From: Maridesulfovibrio sp. | Lineage (GTDB): Bacteria; Desulfobacterota; Desulfovibrionia; Desulfovibrionales; Desulfovibrionaceae | DNA length: 64,000 nucleotides | Reading direction: 5' to 3' | Assembly: GCF_963677005.1 (NCBI RefSeq) | Contig: NZ_OY781616.1 | Coordinates: 3,357,001-3,421,000, forward strand | In this document: positions 60,205 through 64,000 of the stretch, one piece after another | Numbering within the stretch: the stretch's first letter is position 1 | Layout: the number at the start of each line of letters is the position of its first letter | Position numbers and translations under genes: made by a program | Notes under the pieces: generated by a model | What the model was told of the DNA's origin: nothing | Databases searched by the model: none | The model's input: only the letters and a program-made list of their open reading frames with translations

Positions 60205-60599
60205 TTTTCCCCCTGAATCGGTTGGATGTCCGTGTTGCCGTTTTCTGCCCCGCAGAACCTGCACAGCGTCCTGACCAGAGCGGCAATATCGACCGGAACT
60301 GAAATTTCAGCACAAGCCCCCAGATTCATCGCTTCAATGGAAAGCGAAATCTTGTTGTGCCTGTTGATTAGAATAACTTTCAAATCGGGCATGGTTGTCG
60401 AAATTGTCTCCATGAAATTCAACGAACTCCGCCCGAACCCGGACAGACCGAGCACAATACCGTCCGGTCTTTTTCCCTCCATGAGCCTTTGGGCGTCATC
60501 AAGGTTGCCGGAAGAGAGTGTGTCAAGGCCCGCGCTTTCAAGGCGCTGGGCAAGGTGCTCACGAAATTCGGGATCTTTTTCAACAATCATTATCTTCAT
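60201..60599 (-). CDS. Stand-alone receiver-like protein lacking the phospho-acceptor Asp
   Basis: This is a 132-residue protein starting at ATG 60599. The fold is a response-regulator receiver (IMIVEKDPEFREHLAQRLES). The phospho-acceptor aspartate is replaced: the beta-3 motif reads DGIVLGLSG with Gly51 in its place, and the conserved Lys before Pro in beta-5 is Val (SVPVD). Acidic-pocket residues Glu7 and Asp9 remain. It is therefore a pseudo-receiver, probably acting by protein contact. First gene of the transporter operon. Confidence 0.8.
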   Translation of the reverse strand: MKIMIVEKDPEFREHLAQRLESAGLDTLSSGNLDDAQRLMEGKRPDGIVLGLSGFGRSSLNFMETISTTMPDLKVILINRHNKISLSIEAMNLGACAEISVPVDIAALVRTLCRFCGAENGNTDIQPIQGEK

Positions 60600-60662
60600 G
60601 TGCAAGAAGTGTTGTTTTTGCTGCCTGCCGGAGATTCGGCCCATGCAGCTCCCGGATTTATT

Positions 60663-60679
60663 AAGCACCTGCTGTGCCA
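60663..60679 (-). promoter_or_regulatory. Sigma-54 promoter of the sodium-transport operon
   Basis: On the minus strand, TGGCACAGCAGGTGCTT has a good -24 (TGGCAC) and a -12 GTGCTT, with exact GG-N10-GC spacing. It lies about 55 nt upstream of the receiver-like start, in front of the operon whose neighbour is a sigma-54 activator. Confidence 0.65.
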
Positions 60680-60731
60680 CAGGAAATATATCCATGTATA
60701 ACAGTTAGGTGAGAATATAGAAAGATGTGAT

Positions 60732-60805
60732 GTTTCTTTTTGTTTGAAACAAAATGAACTATTGTGAAAACTTTCTCAAGAAACAAAATAAAACAAAATA
60801 AAACA
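60732..60805. promoter_or_regulatory. Candidate activator-binding repeats upstream of the sigma-54 promoter
   Basis: TTTTGTTTGAAACAAAA (60738-60754) is a perfect 17-bp palindrome; GTTTC-N14-type half sites surround it. AAACAAAATA repeats twice head-to-tail at 60781-60800. The GAAAC/GTTTC words lie 55-140 bp from the -24 element, the usual place for enhancer sites. Confidence 0.5.
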
Positions 60806-60854
60806 TACTTGATAAAATGAAGAGGTTTTGACGCGGGGAAGTCTTGAAAATGTT

Positions 60855-61205
60855 TTATGAAGCGAGGTTAAAACCGGTATGAAAGTTCATGCCCGGCGTG
60901 AGTTGTCCGGACTTGTAGGATTCAAGGACCATGGTTACAGGGCCGATGACATCATCGAAAACATGGATTCCTTTCCATTTGAGGTATTGAAAATGTTCTT
61001 CATCGATGCCGCCGCAGATGACTGTATCCGATTTTTCCGAGGTCGCCAGCGCGCAGAGATCGTCTGCGGAGGCCTGCGGCAGGACTATTATGCGCTCCTC
61101 GGCTTCGGAATTACGTCCGAGCCGGATAAGCATGACGTCTGTGGCCAGATCGAACCGGGGGGCGACATCGTCATCGAGAAGTGGGATGAGCAGCTTTTTG
61201 GGCAT
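60855..61205 (-). CDS. NifX/NifB-C-terminal-like (dinitrogenase iron-molybdenum cofactor) family protein
   Basis: This is a 116-residue single-domain protein with the family's layout (LLIPLLDDDVAPRFDLATDV, TVICGGIDEEHFQYLKWKGI, the helix-rich end). Members bind Fe-S or Fe-Mo clusters or their precursors. It begins 3 nt after the stop of the sigma-54 activator, so the two are cotranscribed and perhaps work as a sensor pair. No nitrogenase gene is in the window, so a nif role is not implied. Confidence 0.8.
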   Translation of the reverse strand: MPKKLLIPLLDDDVAPRFDLATDVMLIRLGRNSEAEERIIVLPQASADDLCALATSEKSDTVICGGIDEEHFQYLKWKGIHVFDDVIGPVTMVLESYKSGQLTPGMNFHTGFNLAS

Positions 61206-61208
61206 GGC

Positions 61209-62651
61209 TTATTCGGTGATAGAGTGTTTTTTGAGCTTGCGCCAGAAGGTCGAACGGGACCAGCCGAGCATGGCTGCCGCATCGCCCTTGCGTCCGCTGC
61301 ATTTTACCAGAGCGTCCATTATCATCTGTTTTTCCGCTCCGCCCCAGTTTTCCGCCTGAGCATAGCGGCCTCTTTCAACGGACTCCTGTACCGGAGCTAC
61401 GTATTCCGATTCCGGATTGAGTATTTCCTGTTCGGTCAGGTAGGCTGGTAAATGCCCGGTTCCGATGATGTCGCGGTCACAGAAGTTTGCGGCGTATTCC
61501 ACGATGTTGCGCAGTTCGCGGACATTGCCGGGGTATGCGTATGTGGCCAGTATTCGGGCCGCCTTTTGGGTGAAACCCTTAATTTTCTTGTTGAATTTGG
61601 CGCAGTATTCCATGAGGAAGTGATGCTTCAGGAGCAGAATGTCCTCGCCGCGTTCCCGCAGGGGCGGCAGGTGCAGGTGCACCACATTCAGCCTGAAGAG
61701 CAGGTCGGCACGGAAAGTCTTGTCCCTGACCATCTGTTTCAGGTCCCGGTGGGTGGCCACGATAACCCGGACATTGGCATTAAAGCCGCGTGAACTGCCC
61801 AGCGGGTGAATCACTTTATCGTCAAGGAACGAAAGAAGTTTTACCTGCAGCGGCAGAGGCAGGTCGCCGATTTCCGTGAGGAAGAACGATCCGTTGTGAG
61901 CCAGCTTGATGCGTCCCGGCCTGTTCTCGTTCGCCCCGGTGAACGCCCCTTTGACGTGTCCGAAAAGTTCCGATTCCAGCAGCGTTTCCGGCAGAGCTCC
62001 GCAGTTGACCTTGATGAAAGGTCCTCCTGCCCGGTCCGAGGCATTGTGGATGGCCTCGGCCAGCACATCCTTTCCGGTGCCTGTTTCCCCGGTGATGAGC
62101 ACGGAGGAATCCGTGGCCGCAATGTAGGGAATCATGTTGAAGACCTTGGTCATCTGCGGGCTGGTGCCGACCAGACCGCCCAGCGAGTAGGCCTTGCTGG
62201 CCGTGCTGCTCAGTTCCGCCACCTGGCGGATGTCCTGAACGGTTTCCACGAAGCCGGAGATTCGGCTGTTGCTGTCGAAAAGCGGAGCGATGGTAAGCCG
62301 TACCGGTATCTTCGTCCTTGCCCGGTCGATTATATCCGCGTCAACGGAGATTGATCCGAAGTCGGCCTTGTCGGCCATTACCGGGCAGCCCTTGAAACAG
62401 TAATCGCAACGCAACCCCAGAAAGCATTTCAATCCGGCCATGGAGTCCGGGTCGGCTCCGGTAATGGTCTGCCATGTCCGGTTGACCGTCCGGATACGTC
62501 CGTCAATATCCAGCAGAGCAATGCCCACCGGCACCTCGTCCAGCAGGTCGGGCAGGTAGAATCGGTGGTCCATGGGACCGCTTACCATATAGTTGTGTTC
62601 GTTTTTCACCTGTCTGCGATAGCATGCCTTGCCCCTGTCCGTCATCAGCAT
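61209..62651 (-). CDS. PAS-containing sigma-54-dependent transcriptional activator with Cys cluster
   Basis: This is a 480-residue protein. The PAS domain (about 35-150) carries a cysteine cluster, Cys76, Cys82, Cys85 and Cys89 (KCFLGLRCDYCFKGC), suited to bind Fe-S or sense redox. The AAA+ domain has Walker A GETGTGKD, an intact GAFTGA loop, and TEIGDLP; the Fis-type HTH lies at the end (DAAAMLGWSRSTFWRKLKKH). It is followed by the NifX-like gene and probably activates the receiver/CBS/DASS/NhaB operon through the -24/-12 element at 60663-60679. The exact start is uncertain. Confidence 0.92.
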   Translation of the reverse strand: MLMTDRGKACYRRQVKNEHNYMVSGPMDHRFYLPDLLDEVPVGIALLDIDGRIRTVNRTWQTITGADPDSMAGLKCFLGLRCDYCFKGCPVMADKADFGSISVDADIIDRARTKIPVRLTIAPLFDSNSRISGFVETVQDIRQVAELSSTASKAYSLGGLVGTSPQMTKVFNMIPYIAATDSSVLITGETGTGKDVLAEAIHNASDRAGGPFIKVNCGALPETLLESELFGHVKGAFTGANENRPGRIKLAHNGSFFLTEIGDLPLPLQVKLLSFLDDKVIHPLGSSRGFNANVRVIVATHRDLKQMVRDKTFRADLLFRLNVVHLHLPPLRERGEDILLLKHHFLMEYCAKFNKKIKGFTQKAARILATYAYPGNVRELRNIVEYAANFCDRDIIGTGHLPAYLTEQEILNPESEYVAPVQESVERGRYAQAENWGGAEKQMIMDALVKCSGRKGDAAAMLGWSRSTFWRKLKKHSITE

Positions 62652-62967
62652 CTGCCAGTAATCCGTAAATTATGCCGGAGCCTTTAAGGACGTACTGTTT
62701 TTTATTTGATGCGCTTCGCGCTTTTGATAGACGGATTTTGCCGCCGGCGGCCAAAGGGGATAATCCCCTTTGGAATCCCTAATTGTTTTAGGGGAGTGTA
62801 TTTGGGGGTTAGTGTGTTCTTTGGGGTTGTTGTGCGCTTTGTAGTGCCGTGGTTGGTGGAATCTGTTGGTAATTTTATTTTTTACCTGTCCTGTCTTCCT
62901 GTTTGCCAAGTTTCAGTCCTTTTCAAAAGTTTTTTCCGACTGTATGCTCGCGAAAAGGAAAAAATCC
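62652..62967. repeat. Intergenic region with a compact three-palindrome element
   Basis: Between the divergent activator and glycosyltransferase genes lie three consecutive inverted repeats: GCGCTTCGCGC (62711-62721), GCCGCCGGCGGC (62740-62751) and CCAAAGGGGAT/ATCCCCTTTGG (62751-62773). Similar compact elements recur in Desulfovibrio-type genomes from memory, so I judge it a dispersed intergenic repeat. The rest of the region is G/T-rich without a gene. Confidence 0.55.
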
Positions 62968-63960
62968 ATGAACACATATATTTTTATACCGCCGGTGCGT
63001 AAACCTACCGGGGGAATCACGGTCCTTTGCCAGATTGCTTCCATACTTGAAAGAAACGGGTACAACACCCGGCTGGTGATGCGCGATTCCGGCGCATGGA
63101 TGCCGAGGCTGGAGGAAGGTTATCCGGCACCCGTCGCCTGGGATTCCGCCATCCCTTCCCCGAAAGATATCTGGCTGGTTCCCGAGGGGTGGGTAAACAG
63201 CCTTGCTCCCGGACTCAAGGCCGGAGCCAGATGCGTGGTCTACTGCCAGAACTGGGCGTATCTTTTTTCCGCATTGCCCGAAGGGGTTGCGTGGCCCGGT
63301 CTTCCCGTATCCTTTCTGGCCGTGTCGCATCCGGTGGAGTGGTTCATGCAGCAGACCGTGGGCAGGCAGTCCCCCGTTCTGCGGCCCGGCATTGATACCG
63401 GCCTTTTTCATGCCCCAGAGGAAAAACCGACCGGCCCCCTGCGCATTGCCTACATGCCGCGCAAGAACAAGGCTCTGGCCAGTCAGATACGATCCATCTT
63501 CGAGGCCCGGAATCCGGGGCCGGATGTTAAATGGATTGAAATAGCCGGGATGGACGCACAGGGCGTGGCCGAGACCCTGCGTTCCTGCCATATTTTCCTT
63601 GCGTCCGGTTTCCCGGAAGGATGTCCGCTGCCCCCGCTTGAAGCCCTGGCCTCCGGCTGTATTCCGGTGGGCTTTTCCGGTTTCGGCGGCTGGGATTACA
63701 TGCGCCAGCTTGAAGGGGCGCAGTTTAAACCCTGGTGGCCGCTGCGGCAGGTTGCGTGGTCCGGTAACGGTTTCTGGTCCGCGGATGCCGATGTTCTGGA
63801 CGCGGCATTCAATCTGGAGAAGGCAGTTGCTCTCTGGCGAGACGGCGGACCGAACCTTGACGCGGCCCTTGAATCCGGGCAACAAACCATCCTTTCGTAC
63901 ACCACCGCAGTGCAGGAACGGGCCGTTCTGGATATCTGGCATAATTTCAAGACGGACTGA
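62968..63960 (+). CDS. Glycosyltransferase (GT-B fold, GT4-like)
   Basis: This is a 330-residue protein starting at ATG 62968, preceded by AAAAGGAAAAAATCC. The open frame reaches upstream to 62866, but that part is hydrophobic and lacks a site. The N-terminal half begins IFIPPVRKPTGGITVLCQ; the C-terminal half has the GT4-type E-x7-E-like region (FPEGCPLPPLEALASGCIPV). It transfers a sugar from a nucleotide donor, probably in surface polysaccharide or glycan synthesis; acceptor unknown. Further genes of that pathway may lie beyond the window. Confidence 0.85.
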   Translation: MNTYIFIPPVRKPTGGITVLCQIASILERNGYNTRLVMRDSGAWMPRLEEGYPAPVAWDSAIPSPKDIWLVPEGWVNSLAPGLKAGARCVVYCQNWAYLFSALPEGVAWPGLPVSFLAVSHPVEWFMQQTVGRQSPVLRPGIDTGLFHAPEEKPTGPLRIAYMPRKNKALASQIRSIFEARNPGPDVKWIEIAGMDAQGVAETLRSCHIFLASGFPEGCPLPPLEALASGCIPVGFSGFGGWDYMRQLEGAQFKPWWPLRQVAWSGNGFWSADADVLDAAFNLEKAVALWRDGGPNLDAALESGQQTILSYTTAVQERAVLDIWHNFKTD

Positions 63961-64000
63961 TGGCCTGCAAGCGCAACAAATAAAAAATCAATCAATGCTT

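Noticed and set aside
1..64000. tRNA, rRNA, CRISPR arrays, prophage or intact insertion sequences
   Set aside because: No T-loop/anticodon arrangements, spaced direct repeats or transposase/integrase frames were recognised.

Overview
The window looks like chromosome of an anaerobic, probably marine, sulfate-reducing Desulfovibrionaceae (Desulfovibrio/Maridesulfovibrio-like). This is inferred from gene content: two sigma-54 activators with matching -24/-12 promoters, a molybdopterin oxidoreductase paired with an FmdE-MoeA-like fusion, a class III ribonucleotide reductase behind a cobalamin riboswitch, a cysteine desulfidase/permease pair, a NifX-like protein, and sodium-linked transporters (NhaB, SLC13/DASS, BCCT). 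I saw no rRNA, tRNA, CRISPR array or intact transposase.

Layout. 1-6165 (+) is an uncharacterised run: a partial helical protein, a membrane protein, an exported Sel1-repeat protein, an 817-residue protein ending in a FliG C-terminal-like domain, and a lipoprotein. 6410-10285 (-) is a molybdo-enzyme operon. 10870-18368 holds a class 3 lipase, two LPP20/DUF4384-type envelope proteins, two tandem caspase-fold lipoproteins, a CHAT-domain remnant and an exported metallophosphatase. 19757-21499 is an aspartate aminotransferase/4-decarboxylase-like PLP enzyme with a Tat signal. 21629-25238 contains a 63-nt inverted repeat and four poorly characterised mostly membrane genes. 25587-27710 is a leader ORF, an HlyD-like adaptor and a cation-diffusion-facilitator relative without its metal ligands.

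27858-39792 is the most coherent regulatory block. gcvH-lpd-osmC (-) diverges from a BCCT transporter, an alkaline-phosphatase-superfamily enzyme and a miniature paralogue of that enzyme (+). These are followed by a small winged-helix-like protein, a PAS/sigma-54 activator, and an EamA-YitT transporter pair. A 16-bp palindrome, GCGACA-N4-TGTCGC, recurs upstream of the BCCT operon, upstream of the activator and upstream of EamA. Good -24/-12 promoters precede BCCT and EamA. I infer a local regulon run by the activator.

39914-44860 has an MFS exporter divergent from a HisC-like aminotransferase flanked by two GNAT-related proteins. 44870-47505 is a cyuAP-like cysteine catabolism operon. 47913-49118 is a His-rich metal transporter with a MarR regulator. 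49341-51768 is the B12 riboswitch and nrdD. 52612-54918 is a chemoreceptor. 55035-60599 (-) is a sodium-transport operon (receiver-like protein, CBS protein, DASS transporter, beta-helix protein, NhaB) with a -24/-12 promoter next to a second sigma-54 activator (61209-62651) that overlaps a NifX-like gene. A glycosyltransferase gene ends the window.
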